From: Gambelia wislizenii | Lineage: Eukaryota > Chordata > Lepidosauria > Squamata > Crotaphytidae | DNA: 64,000 bases | Direction of reading: 5' to 3' | Assembly (NCBI GenBank): GCA_030847615.1 | Contig: JAUMIR010000005.1 | Location: forward strand, 210,164,645 to 210,228,644 | Shown: one piece after another, positions 1 through 9,619 of the stretch | Layout of the letters: each line of letters opens with the position of its first letter | How positions within the stretch are numbered: position 1 is the first letter of the stretch | Position numbers and translations under genes: made by a program | The notes under the pieces: model-generated | Database searches by the model: none | What the model was told of the DNA's origin: nothing | Seen by the model: only the letters and a program-made list of their open reading frames with translations

Positions 1-1
1 T

Positions 2-1155
2 GTTGAACAGGCTCCTGGATTTCACAGTGGGGGACCATATCATGTGTACAAACTTAAAAAGGCTTTGTATTAATTGAAGCAAAGTGGGAGGTGTTGGTAC
101 CTATGTTTGGATGAACAGCCGAAAAATGTTAGTTTTCAGAACAGCATTGCTGATCCATGTTTGTACACAAAAGGTGTCAACCAGAATTATGAAATCCTTA
201 TCGCATTTGTAGATGATTTATGCCTAATTACCCAAACTGACATTCAAGTGCAGAAGTTTAAACAAGAACTAGGTTCAAGGCTCAAACTTAAAGACCTTGG
301 TCAAATTAAAAACTATTTGGGAGTGGATTTTCAAAGGCTTGAAAATGGTGATTTTCAGATGAGCCAAGTTCAGAAAATTGAAAAGGTCCTAGATCTTTGT
401 AATATGTCTCAATGTAAACCTGCACGAACTCCTATGTGTTCAGATTTCATAAATATTACAGATAATAGACTGTTTGAACATCCTGATCTTTTTCATTCTG
501 TAACTGGAAGTTTATTGTACATTGCAAAATGGTCTCGCCCTGATATTGAATATGCTGTTAATATTCTGTCCAGGAAAGTGGCAAAGCCAACCCAACATGA
601 TTGACAAGGTTTAAAAAGGTTGCTCAGATATTTACGTGGAACTATAAATCATGGTGGAATGATTAGTTCACAAGGTTGCCATGCGTTAAAAGCTTTTGTA
701 GATGCCCATTTCGCCAACGAAATCCCTGATAGAAGATCTAATTCAGGAATGATTTTTTTTTATGCTGGCACTGCAATTCATTGGGGATCAAAAAAAATAG
801 TCAACTATTGCTTTAAGTTCTGCAGAGGCGGAATTTGCGGCTCTGTCGAGCCTGATCATTGAACTGATTTTTTTGAAGCAGATTTTTAGTGATTTGGGTA
901 TCCCAATTTCAGGGGCTATTGAAGTTTTTGAAGATTCTCAAGCTTGTATAACAATGGCAACTGCACAGGGGTGAAAAACAGAACTAAATAGGTTGCTGTA
1001 AACTTTCAAAATGTTAGAGAAGCTGTTCAAAGTGGTTTAATTGCTTTGGTTTATTACCTAGTGAAGAGAACATAGCAGATTTGTTTACCAAAGCATTGGG
1101 TCAAATCAAACATAACTATTTATTCAACAAGCTGGGTATAATGTCTGAAGTGTAA
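2..1155 (+). pseudogene. copia pol remnant: reverse transcriptase and RNase H
   Basis: Translation shows the copia RT signature in order: EQAPGF, a KLKKALY-stop-LKQS block (TAA at 71-73 replaces the usual Gly), the palm motif FVDDLCLI (about 206-217), KLKDLGQIKNYLGV, and GSLLYIAKWSRPDI. A TGA at 602-604 ends the open stretch. RNase H follows in pieces: FVDAHFANEIPDRRSNSG at about 688-750, then EVFEDSQACITMA, then a C-terminal ADLFTKALGQ block that stops at 1153-1155. At least one stop and several frameshifts separate these blocks. In the family this polyprotein copies element RNA into DNA in cytoplasmic particles. This copy cannot make a full product. Confidence 0.88.
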
Positions 1156-1396
1156 AATACATTTGCCTGGATGAAAAATTAGTGGGGTGTCAGGGAAAAC
1201 AAATGTTGTGAGTAGAAATCTATGCCCCCCTTTGGGTAATTTTAATCACCAGGAAAAATAAGACGCCAACTGGTCTAGTTGAAAGTCATAAATCTGTCTA
1301 TTGATATCTTGGTTTCTGTTCTGTTTCCAAGGCCAGAAAAGCAGAAACAAAACTTTCGTTTCTCCTCAAGAGGTTGGGTGCCTTGAGAAAGAAAAA

Positions 1397-1403
1397 TATA
1401 TAA
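1397..1403 (+). promoter_or_regulatory. TATA box of the copia 1 LTR
   Basis: TATATAA lies about 210 bases into the LTR and about 140 bases upstream of the poly(A) signal. That spacing fits an LTR promoter, with transcription starting shortly downstream. Confidence 0.5.
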
Positions 1404-1543
1404 GCAGGGAGGGACTTTGGTACCAGTTGCTGAAGAACTCAATTTTCTCTCTGTTTAATTCTCAAGAAGCTTTGGAGCATACAGAAGCAGGGATGAATGC
1501 TTTCTGTATTTTATTTTGACTGTTATTCTTTACTTTTCTTTAT

Positions 1544-1549
1544 AATAAA
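1544..1549 (+). terminator. Poly(A) signal of the copia 1 LTR
   Basis: AATAAA followed by AGCTATG lies in the downstream part of the LTR, as expected for the R region of a retrotransposon. Confidence 0.5.
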
Positions 1550-1602
1550 AGCTATGAAAAGAATCTTAAGCTTTTATTAGAATTCTTTACCAGAGGTATA
1601 CA

Positions 1603-2153
1603 AGTGTTTCTCAAAGCCCACGTTTTCTCTGCAAATATTGAAACAAACCTCACTGCTTGGCTAAGCAGAAAGGGAACGGACTTTGCATTCTCTGCAACAC
1701 GGAATTAGAGAGGCAATGCTTTGTAAGTCAAGTCCCTATTAGCCAGGTGGGTGAAGGGAAGTGAAACCTAACTGTGATATTATTGCTGTACTTTTGGTGG
1801 GCAAATCTCAGAACAGTCAATTACCTGATGCAGTGCACTTAGATTCCCTGCAATAAAGCATTTGAACTAATGTCTGTTGTTCGAGTGATCAAAGTTTGAC
1901 TGGGTTCATCACACATACTGTATTGTTGCTTGGGAAATCCATCCCCACTCCTCCCCAGTTAAAACAGCAGCAGCAGCAACAACAACAACATCTTACCTGC
2001 CTCTCCCTATGGATCAAGGAGGGGAACAGCAATACATCACATAACATCAGTTAAAAGATCATATAAAGTTAATACATACTAAAATTGATCCTTTAACATT
2101 CATAATGTTAAGATAATCTAGATAGGCCTGATGGAAGAGACTGGTCTTACAAA
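1603..2153. other. Unassigned stretch
   Basis: No coding region or recognised repeat was seen. A short CAG/CAA trinucleotide run lies at about 1961-1990. Confidence 0.4.
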
Positions 2154-2718
2154 TAACGTATATTCCTGTGTATAAGACTGCTTTTTAACACTTGAAAATC
2201 TCCTCAAAAGTGGGGGGTCATCTTATATGCCCAGCAGATCCTTCCCCCTGCTGTGAGAATGACTGCTTTGCCTCTGAAGTGTTAATTGCCATCCATTTAC
2301 GGATTGTATTTTGGTAAACTTGCCAGGAAGATTTCCATTTGCATACTTTTGGGGATTTCCTCTCCAGGAGTTTGCAAGTCTGCCAATGTGGCTCTAAAAT
2401 CATTCATGTGCTCATTCAAAAATTTGGGATTTGATAGCTTCATATTAACCAACTTCATTATTAATGAAACCTTACTTTCCAAAGATTGAACACCACAGAG
2501 ATTTTCAAAGTATCCCATGCTTTTTTAGCTGTTCTCAGTCCTTTAATTTCACAGACTATTCCATCATCTACAGCCACTGAGCTGGCTGGCTGGTGGGGGG
2601 CAGGCTTTCCAGACAGGTGGCTGCATGGATGGGGGGGGGCAAAGTCTATATTTTAAACTTTAAAATTGGGGAGGTCGTCTTATGCACCCAGTCGTCTTAT
2701 ACGCCGGAATATATGGTA
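2154..2718. mobile_element. Non-autonomous TIR element carrying copia gag sequence
   Basis: The left end (CGTATATTCCTGTGTATAAG from 2157) matches the reverse complement of the right end (CATATATTCCGGCGTATAAG, ending about 2718). Subterminal AAGTGGGGGGTC/GTCTTATGC-type motifs recur on both sides. The termini resemble a 'GTATAAGACGACC' repeat type that is common in amniote genomes. The interior (about 2280-2585) reads as copia gag on the minus strand, so the element either captured that piece or has a nested insertion without visible boundaries. No clear target-site duplication was identified. Confidence 0.55.
2280..2585 (-). pseudogene. copia gag fragment (UBN2-like)
   Basis: On the minus strand two frames give typical copia gag blocks. 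First is AVDDGIVCEIKGLRTAKKAWDTL (from about 2580 down), then after a frameshift KVSLIMKLVNMKLSN and MNDFRATLADLQTPGEEIP (about 2500-2330), ending LASLPKYNP. These match the capsid-like gag domain upstream of the zinc knuckle. No LTR, protease or pol sequence adjoins it. It lies wholly inside the TIR element 2154-2718. Confidence 0.75.
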
Positions 2719-3424
2719 TCTGTTTTAAAACAGAATTACCATGCTTCAAAAGTGTAAAAAGTTAAAAGACTGACACTGTGGGCTTTTATGAGAGAGAGTG
2801 GTACAAAAAGGTTAAAATATAATAAACATCCAGATTGTTTCAGCATGAAATACCACAACCATGCCAATACCACAATAATACATAATTTGTGCTAAAGTAT
2901 GCTGACTGTATACTGTCCAGAGTAAAATTGTGGTACAACTGTCGAACACATGGCCAATGCCAATGCTTGTGTTTTGTTTTTGTTTTTTAGATTTCTACTT
3001 TATGTTTCTTCTCCCAACATGGACTCTAAGTGGCTAATGATATATTGAATAAAATAAGTACATAACAAAAACTATAAAACAGATGAAATCAAAGATTTTT
3101 AAAAAGCAAATAAAAATAAAACTATTAAAAGCGAAAGTGAGTAATAAGAAAGACTCTGAGAAAAGAAGTTGTATTACTTAAGGGACCTTGTGCACTTAAG
3201 GAAGTGTTCATGTAGTAAATTATCTGAGCATTGCTGTAATGGTAAATTTTGATTTGCAGGCACTCCCCCACAGCCAGGCTCTTGAGGAGAGGCCAAAATA
3301 ACAAACTGCTGTGTTTGCCCATAAAAGCAAACCAGTTCCATCAGTTTTCATCTCTTCCAGAGGCAAGTCTTTTATAAAGCTGCTGGGACATAATTGTCCA
3401 TTTAAAGACCAAGTCACCCCACAA
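2719..3424. other. Mostly unassigned; LINE/SINE-type 3' tail near 2985-3065
   Basis: The bases from about 2985 to 3065 (TTCTCCCAACATGGACTCTA and an A/T-rich flank) resemble the reverse complement of a widespread reptile LINE/SINE 3' tail of the 'cttctcccaagatgggact' type, also seen at 6785-6855. The rest shows no gene or known repeat. Confidence 0.35.
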
Positions 3425-4176
3425 TGTTTTGGTTTTCCATTAGCAAGGGGGACAGACAAGGCTGTATTTTATCACCTTATGTGCTTAATTTATATGCAGA
3501 ATATATCATAAAAAAAGCAGGATAAGACTCAGAGGAAGGAGGCATGAACATTGGGGAAAGGAACACAAATAATTTAAGATATGGAGAAGACAGAATATTA
3601 CTAGCAGAAAATAGCAAAGACTTGGAGGCTTGTTGCACAAGGAAGCAAAACAGAAGTGCAGCCGGATTGTTTCATCATCCATTCTGCCTTATCACATAAG
3701 ATCATAGTTCTTCAATTCTGGTTTCATAGGAGACAGTTGCAAAAGTGACTCTTTTTCCTAACTGATTTTTCCAGTTAGAAAAAAGACTCACTTTTACAAC
3801 TGTCTCCCACAGGACCAGAACTGAAGAGCTACAACGTCATGAGGTAAGGCAGAATGGTGGGAGAAACAATCTGGCTGCACTTCTCCTTTACTTACTCATG
3901 TGATAAGTCTCTTGGAATGACTGTTAATAAAGGCAAGCAATAAAGTGCAAAAGCTGGGTTACAGCTGATTATTAAGGAAACAAAAATGATGACCACAGAT
4001 AATTTACATAAGTTTAAGGTAGATAATGAAGTCATTGAAATAATTTTATTTATTTATTATACCTGGGCTCAGTCATTCATCAAAATGGAGGCTGTATTCA
4101 AGAAATCAGAAGATGACTAGGACTTGGATGGACAACTATGAAGGAAATAGGCAAGCACATCAAGTTTAAAGCTGTA
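3425..4176 (+). pseudogene. RTE/BovB LINE fragment, reverse transcriptase
   Basis: Degenerate RT reads FPLARGTDKA (family: FPIGKGVRQG), then a LIYMQNIS-stop-KKQDKT equivalent of LFNLYAEYIIRKAGLD, then IAKTWR. After a MITE insertion it resumes with KETKMMTTDNLHKFKVDNEVIEI, and a degraded copy of the YLGS block. It ends at a TA where mariner 1 begins. BovB encodes one endonuclease-RT protein that mobilises itself and SINEs. This copy has many stops and is dead. It aligns with the better preserved 10987-14800 copy. Confidence 0.7.
3652..3884. mobile_element. Foldback MITE, family C copy 1
   Basis: The left half (AGAAGTGCAGCCGGATTGTT onward) is the reverse complement of the right half (ending AATCTGGCTGCACTTCT), with the turn at CTAACTGATTTTTCCAGTTAG near 3758-3778. 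The arms are about 105 bases with few mismatches. It interrupts the BovB RT. A related element with the same centre lies at 60910-61097. It has no coding capacity. Confidence 0.75.
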
Positions 4177-4800
4177 TGAGGTCTATCTATTAAATAATGT
4201 GACTGTGTTTCTACCTTTCAGACAAATGTGGGAGAACTGATTGTGAACACTTGAATGATGACCTTGAATATGTCTGAACTTACATGACAAACATTAACAC
4301 TCTTGGCCATTCAGTTAATTGTCATTTGTTGTTTAAAACAGCTGTGTTGTCTATTGTGTGCCGGGAAAATGCTAAGTTTAAAAGTCAAAAAATGTATCAG
4401 TTTGAAATGTTTAGTAAAATTGAACAAAACACCAACAGAATCTTTTCAAATGCTTACTGAGGCCTACAGGGAAGACTGCATATCTTGTGCCTGTGAGTAG
4501 CACAAAAGATTCAGAGAAGGACGTGAGAATGTGGAAGATGGACAACCTTCCATTTCAAGAACCGAAGAAATTGTGGGCGAAATCAGCCAGATTGTTTTAG
4601 GAGATCGCCGACACACTGTCTGAATGATAGCTGAAGCCGTGAACTTTGACAAAGACACTGCATAGAAAATTTTGCATGAGGATTTCAACATGAGAAAAGT
4701 TTGTGACAAGATGGTCCCTAGGGTTCTCACACCAGAGCAAAAAGAGTGCCAAAAGAAAATTTGTGCTGACGTTCTGCAGCAACTTGAGGTGGACCCAAAC
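4177..4800 (+). mobile_element. mariner element 1, 5' part
   Basis: The element starts TGAGGTCTATCTATTAAATA after a TA, which matches the terminal repeat of mariner 2 (9549-10984). The sequence breaks off after about 620 bases, so the 3' part including the catalytic region and right TIR is missing. Confidence 0.75.
4400..4798 (+). pseudogene. mariner transposase N-terminal remnant
   Basis: The DNA-binding half of a mariner transposase can be read across frames: FVKFNKTPTESFQMLTEAY-like start, WHKRF-like REGRENVEDGQPSISRT, then ILHEDFNMRKVCDKM and RVLTPEQKECQKK. In-frame stops (TGA near 4619, TAG near 4663) and frameshifts are present. The DD34D catalytic core is absent. In the family this protein binds the TIRs and cuts and pastes the element in the nucleus. 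Confidence 0.72.
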
Positions 4801-4897
4801 CTTTTTTATACATTCTATTTACTATGTCTAGCACTCCCTGATTCCTGCTTCTCACATTCCATGTTCCTCATATAATGTGTGTTGTGCAGCTTCAGAC

Positions 4898-5340
4898 CTT
4901 CCTTTTACCTCTGAGCTCGCCAACAGCTAAATAATAGCCACAACAATACTCACAGTTGTCCTTTACTGTACCCTGTAGCTTGTTGAGTGCCATCCAACCT
5001 GGGAGTGTTATCTTCTGGCACTATTTCTTGTTTCATAGGGTTTTCATGGTAAAAGACATTCAAAAAGGGTTTGCTATGCCTTCTCCTGCACAGTACTAAC
5101 AAGTGTTAGCTATAGTGTCACTGCACTGTCTCTAAGAAAACCTCCACTAGTGGTGACTACCCCACCCCACCTCTGCATTGCTGCTGCTCAGTAGCTGTTT
5201 GACACATTTAGTCTGGCTCCTCAACAAAGCCTGTCTGACATGGGAGATCCTACCAACCCCACTGCCACCATCAGCATAGCCTCTTGCCTCAAAGGAACAT
5301 GCAATCCCACTACTGAAGAAAGGTAGTGCCATTGATGGGA
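4898..5340 (-). mobile_element. Probable BovB-type LINE 5' UTR fragment
   Basis: Read on the minus strand it contains GCTATGCTGATGGTGGC and GGTAGGATCTCCCATGTCAG, then GAAGGCATAGCAAACCC and GTTGGATGGCACTCAACAAG. These recall leader sequences of RTE-type LINEs in squamates, but the assignment is from memory. The first part is clearly similar to the leader of the intact LINE (33410-33475). Confidence 0.45.
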
Positions 5341-5475
5341 TTTACAGTTTAGGGACAGGTATATAAATTTCTCAGCCAGAGAGCTCTAGTGCTTTCTCAG
5401 ACTACAAGCCCCACGATTCCATAGGAAGTTGCTAAGGCAGTTAAAGTAAAATCATACTGCTAGGACTTTATAGTG
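5341..5475. repeat. hAT-like MITE fragment
   Basis: It contains CAGACTACAAGCCCCACGAT, GGCAGTTAAAGT and TTTATAGTGTGAAAGAG, a series known from amniote non-autonomous DNA elements ('actacaactcccagaattcc ... gcagttaaagt'). A related TGTGTAGTGTGAAAGGGCC occurs at about 60068-60095. Ends are not defined. Confidence 0.4.
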
Positions 5476-6784
5476 TGAAAGAGAACAGAGAACAGCCCTT
5501 CAAACAAAGACAGCTTTCAAATAAAGGACTGTCCTCTGAGATCCTTCCAAACAGAGCTCTTTGTCAAGAGAAAATTAAAGATTTACTTCCTGTTGGCAGT
5601 TCTCCTGTACAGCCTACCCTTCTTCTGTCCCCATTCCCCAGCACACTGGTGCCAAACTGTAATGACCTTGTCCCCTACTGACTGAACAGCTCAAATGAGG
5701 ACATCAATATAAATACTACTGACAAGGAAGGTTGGGGGCTTCTCTATACTATGTGGTGTAGAGTTACATGGCCAAATTCCTCTCCCCCTTAAAGCCAGGA
5801 AACCCCTCTGAAGGCCACATGAAGTGCTGAACAGGTGTAACTGAAGGCAGAATTTAGTGTTAGAGATAGCTAACATTTTTTAGTGCTACACATCACCCCG
5901 GTAAAGAAATAGACCTAACAACATTCTCCTTGTAGGATTCATGTGACACAGGGAAGTTAGGGTTTACCAGCTGGGTAAACTTGCTGTAGAGCAATTCCCA
6001 GCTGAGAATTGAGGGGCCTGCAATAAGGTAATGGGCTAACTATGGGAGCAATAGCCCATCCACTTATCTTATGGGGGATAGTATGTCAAATAACAGCCTA
6101 CAATTCCAAACACAATGTGCATTCCCTTATCACATTAGAAAAAAGAACAGAAGCACAATTTTCTTCCATGTGGAATCAGAACCCTTCAGAATTAAATCAA
6201 GGGCCCATCTCAATCAGTTCTGGTTTCCTGTAGTGGCTAACACGTGTCCCTGGGAAACCCCCAATAGCCCTTCCCTGGTAATTGCTCTCTTTCTTCCCAT
6301 TTTATTCTAAAAACAGCCCTATAAGGTAAGTCAGACTGAAAAACAGAAGTCACTGGCCCAAGTTTATGAATTTCATGGCTCAGTGTGGAATGGATCTCCC
6401 CAGGCAACAGGAAAAGAGGAAGATCACATTACATGTGATTAGGCTCAATCAATGAAGCTATGGCCCTTAGGTGTGGAAGACCTGAGCAGGGTTGTTGATG
6501 ACTAGGCATCTTGGAAGCCCTCATTAATTGAGTTGAAATAAGTTGAAACCAGCTTGATGGCAAATAACAATACAATGGAGAATCAGTAAACAAGCGGATC
6601 TTGTAGCACCTTTGAGGTGAATAATGGAGAAGTACATATAGATGTCCACAAGACGTTCCTTTCAACTCTTTCCCACACATCACCTTGTACCAGAGACCCA
6701 TATCAACTGACATTCTGTTAGGGATGTAAACACATGTAAGTTTCCCTGATACATACATATGTCTTTTGTGGGGGCGCTGCAGGG
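5476..6784. other. Unassigned stretch
   Basis: No gene was recognised. A short piece at about 6597-6625 (GATCTTGTAGCACCTTTGAG) resembles a common reptile repeat of the 'tcctgtagcaccttagagac' type. Open frames here are short and unsupported. Confidence 0.4.
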
Positions 6785-6855
6785 GTTGATATTAGTTTAT
6801 TTATTTATTTATTTCATTTGTATGAAACCTTTCTCCCAAGATGGGACCCATCTTT
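6785..6855 (-). repeat. LINE/SINE 3' tail with TTTA repeat
   Basis: A (TTTA)n run is followed by CTTTCTCCCAAGATGGGACC. In reverse complement this is a 'gggacccatcttgggagaaaggtttcatac...aaataaataaat' tail, the usual 3' end of a reptile non-LTR family. The body is absent. Confidence 0.45.
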
Positions 6856-6900
6856 TCTATTGCTTTTCTCCCTCTGCAGCACCCAAGGCCCTCCCCTCCA

Positions 6901-7177
6901 ACTTACTGAAAAACTACTAAAGCTGCCCTACATGGCCATTCTGTGCTTCATGCCAAGCAGGCAGGATTGGATAAGTATCTGGTTATGTCCCCATAGCCAG
7001 ACATGAAATTATGACATTAGTGCTGCGATCTGCGAGAGTCCTCCAGGGGTCTCAGTGCTGCTGTAATTATTTTGTGTCTGGCTATGAGGATGTATCCAGG
7101 TACTTCTCTGATCCTGCCTGCTTCCCATGGAGCACAGAATGCCTGTGTGGTTTGGCTTCAGGGACTTTTCAGTAAGT
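6901..7177. mobile_element. Foldback MITE, family D
   Basis: The left arm starts ACTTACTGAAAAACTACTAA. The right arm ends GGGACTTTTCAGTAAGT. Matching internal blocks include CATTCTGTGCTTCATG with CATGGAGCACAGAATGCC, GCAGGCAGGAT with GATCCTGCCTGC, and CCATAGCCAGACA with TGTCTGGCTATGAGG. The arms are about 125 bases with a small loop near 7030-7050. No ORF is present. Confidence 0.65.
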
Positions 7178-8022
7178 CAGAGAGGAAAGTATATGGCTCA
7201 GCATAGCATAAGTCTGCAATGTAGATACTTAGACTGTGCCTAGAGGATATAGGATGGAGGCCATTGTATGGGTGTTCCTATAGAATAGTGTGCAGATTGG
7301 AAAGTTATTTTTTTAAGTAATTATTGTCCCAAGGTAAAATTAGTTGTCATTATATTTTTAAAAGTAACTATTTGGTGTCCCAGTTCTCAAAATAACTCAA
7401 GTAGTTCCTTTCTAGTTGCTTTTAAAAATGGAATTGGAATGTCGCAAGGCTTGGGTTTGGTAAAAAGCAAACAAACAAAACACACACAAAAAAACTCCTC
7501 ACATTCTCCTCACAGCTACCTTGTTTTCACCACAACAACATCAACAGAGCAGCAGCATGAAACACTGTCCAAGCCAGCAGTTGAACCATGCTAATTTCCC
7601 CTTTTATCATTTAGTGAGATCAAGTCTAAAGCAGAAGCAAGCAAATAGGTGGGGGGTCAGAGGCCAAATCCCACCCCCCAGTCGGCAAGCCCAAATACCT
7701 CCATTTTCCTCTGCAGTCCCTCTCAAAATGTGTAGTATGAAAGGGGCCCTCATCTCCTTGGTGCCTTTGCTGTTGTTACCAGGTTCAGTATGTGATGCTG
7801 TCTTGTAGCTAGTGCTGAAATGATGTTCAGCTGTCTGTCTGGCCTGCTTTTATAGATGAAGCCAGGGAATGAGATGAGGTGCTATGTTGTTCTTTGCAAT
7901 TTGGGAAGGTCTGTAGAGGAAAGCAGCATTTTGGGGAGGGTAGTATGGAACATTATGGGACTCTTGTGGGGGTGGGGTGGACATATTTGTATGTGTTTTC
8001 ACATCTTTGGGGGATTTCTATG
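7178..8022. other. Mostly unassigned; a short dispersed repeat at 7295-7440
   Basis: Bases 7295-7440 (CAAAATAACTCAAGTAGTTC) match in reverse complement the segment 63785-63855. Otherwise no gene or repeat was recognised. Open frames at 7521-7808 and 7856-8164 lack recognisable motifs. Confidence 0.35.
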
Positions 8023-8178
8023 TTGTTCAGGTGGGAAATTGCCTGGTAAATGGGGGGAAGGTGTTTTTTTTGGAATCTTTGCAGGACTGATGGGGGATGT
8101 TGTTCAGGTGGGAAATTGCCTGGAAAATGGGGGGAAGGTTTTTTTGGCTTCTTTGCAGGACTGATGGGGGATTTCAGG
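8023..8178 (+). repeat. Two-copy tandem repeat, period 78
   Basis: The unit TTGTTCAGGTGGGAAATTGC ... CTTTGCAGGACTGATGGGGGAT occurs at 8023-8100 and 8101-8176 with small differences in a T-run. Downstream (8160-8215) a 'gggaccacaaaagtgg' and 'ggggccgcatgg' segment resembles 38800-38850. Confidence 0.8.
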
Positions 8179-8582
8179 GACCACAAAAGTGGAGTCCAGG
8201 GGCCGCATGGCCCAAGGCTGCAGTTTGCATCTAAGCTCAACGTAGTGGATCATGCAAGGAGGATGCTTCAGCAACCTGGTGTAGTCCTATGAGGAAGCAT
8301 CTGCTCCAACGTGCTTGAGTTTAATCAATGAGGTGACAATTGATTTTTCCAGAAGATCCTAAGTTACTTTCTCAAGCATCCTGGTGAGATTCAAGTACTG
8401 CAGGGTTTAATGAGTCATTGGACTTCTATAGCTTCAGGCACGCTTTGCATTTCAGAATGTTTCCATATGCCATTGTTTTTATCCCACTGGTTCTCATCTT
8501 CTGGGAGTTTTAGGGTTGGGAAGCTAATTGAAGTACATTTTCAGTATTTTGAAACTGTATGCAACTATTGGGACCTATTTTG
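8179..8582. other. Unassigned stretch
   Basis: No gene or repeat was recognised apart from the 'gggaccacaaaagtgg' segment shared with 38800-38850. Confidence 0.35.
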
Positions 8583-8760
8583 TAGGTCGGTAAATTGAGT
8601 ACCCAGCTTGTGGGGGGCAATTAGCTAACACACATTGGAAACTGTTTAATGCAGTGTAGATGTGTAAATAGCTATTGCTTAAAACAATTTGTAAGCCGCT
8701 CTGATAGCCTTGTGGAACAGCTGAAGAGCGGGGTATAAATAACTAACTAAATAAAAAAAA
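8583..8760 (+). mobile_element. tRNA-derived squamate SINE, 5'-truncated
   Basis: The sequence from TAGGTCGGTAAATTGAGTAC through GAAGAGCGGGGTATAAATAA and an AACT/A-rich tail is nearly identical to the 3' two-thirds of the full copies at 10289 and 19136. The tRNA-like head with the pol III boxes is missing. Confidence 0.9.
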
Positions 8761-9072
8761 ATTATCTCTCTTCTGTGTTTTCTCAGTTTGTATGAAAGTG
8801 AATCGGAGACTTAGGGAACCCACATTTACCATCAAAGATTGGACAGTTAGAAAGGAAAGTAGTGAATGTCACCATCAGAGGTAGATTTATGGCAGGGTTT
8901 GGTTTCCAGGGTCTGGTGGGACTATCACCCACAGATCCAGTGTTGTAGTAGAATTAGGGACTTGTTGATTTGCAGGGGTCATCTCTTTCCCTCTGCTTCC
9001 TTGTCCCCTCTGAGCTTATCCACAATGCTCACAAGAGTTGGTGGGGATGGATTTTCCAAGCAACAATGTGTT
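8761..9072. other. Unassigned stretch
   Basis: No recognisable gene or repeat. Confidence 0.4.
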
Positions 9073-9546
9073 ATGGTGAATTTGTTGTTGTTGTATGCCA
9101 TCGAGTTCAACTTTGACTTATAGTAATCCTATGAATGACAGACCTCTGGGAGCACCAGTCATCAACAGCTCTGTTCAAGTCTCACAAACTCAGGATTGTG
9201 GTTTCCTTGATTGAATCAATCTACCTGTAGTGTAGTCTTCCTCTTCCCTTACTTCCTTTCACTTTAGCAAGCATTATTGTCTTTTTGAATGAGTCCTGTC
9301 ACCTCATCATGTGTCCAAAGTAGGACAGCTTCAGTTTAGTCATTTCTAGTGAGAGTTCTAGTGAGAGGGAGAGTTCAGGCTTGATTTGTCCCTGTACCCA
9401 TTCATTTGTCTTTTTAGCAGTCCATGGAACTCTTCTCCAGCACCATATTTCAAATGAGCTGATACTCTTCCTGTCAGATTTCTTCACACCCATATATAGC
9501 AGTTGGAAATAAGATGGCATGCATGATTGACTTCTGTATGCAACAA
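9073..9546 (-). mobile_element. BovB LINE 3' end with RT C-terminus
   Basis: On the minus strand the translation gives ISSFEIWCWRRVPWTAKKTN and MTKLKLSYFGHMMR, the conserved C-terminal block of BovB proteins. It is followed by a 3' UTR ending in ATAAGTCAAAGTTGAACTCG and an (AAC)n tail at 9073-9090. Upstream (toward 9546) the YGCE block is frameshifted. The fragment stops exactly at the TA flanking mariner 2. The next BovB sequence on the other side of that mariner is in the opposite orientation. Confidence 0.82.
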
Positions 9547-9619
9547 TATGAGGTCTGTCTAATAAATAATGAGACTGATACAATAACCCATCTTTGTTTA
9601 TATGTATTACAATTCTAAT

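Larger units (their letters stand above)
1..1602 (+). mobile_element. Ty1/copia LTR retrotransposon, 3' half
   Basis: The window opens inside the pol gene of a copia-type element and runs through reverse transcriptase, RNase H and the 3' LTR. The 5' half lies outside the window. A short purine-rich stretch (AGTGGGG, 1181-1187) sits immediately before the LTR, where plus-strand priming would occur. The coding part carries stops and frameshifts, so this copy is not autonomous. Its protein resembles, but is clearly distinct from, the second copia element at 26454-34740; both LTRs begin TGTCAGG. The right boundary at 1602 is chosen because LTRs normally end in CA and a TATACA lies there after the poly(A) signal; it could be off by some tens of bases. 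Confidence 0.85.
1188..1602 (+). repeat. 3' LTR of copia element 1
   Basis: The LTR begins TGTCAGGG directly after the purine tract and contains a TATA box and a downstream AATAAA, the usual U3-R-U5 order. The end is placed at a TATACA about 50 bases after the poly(A) signal. No partner LTR is available in the window, so neither age nor exact end can be fixed. A 72-codon open frame inside it (1301-1519) is regarded as chance. Confidence 0.65.

Noticed and set aside
1301..1519. 72-codon frame as a gene
   Set aside because: It lies inside the copia LTR, across the TATA box and transcript start region.
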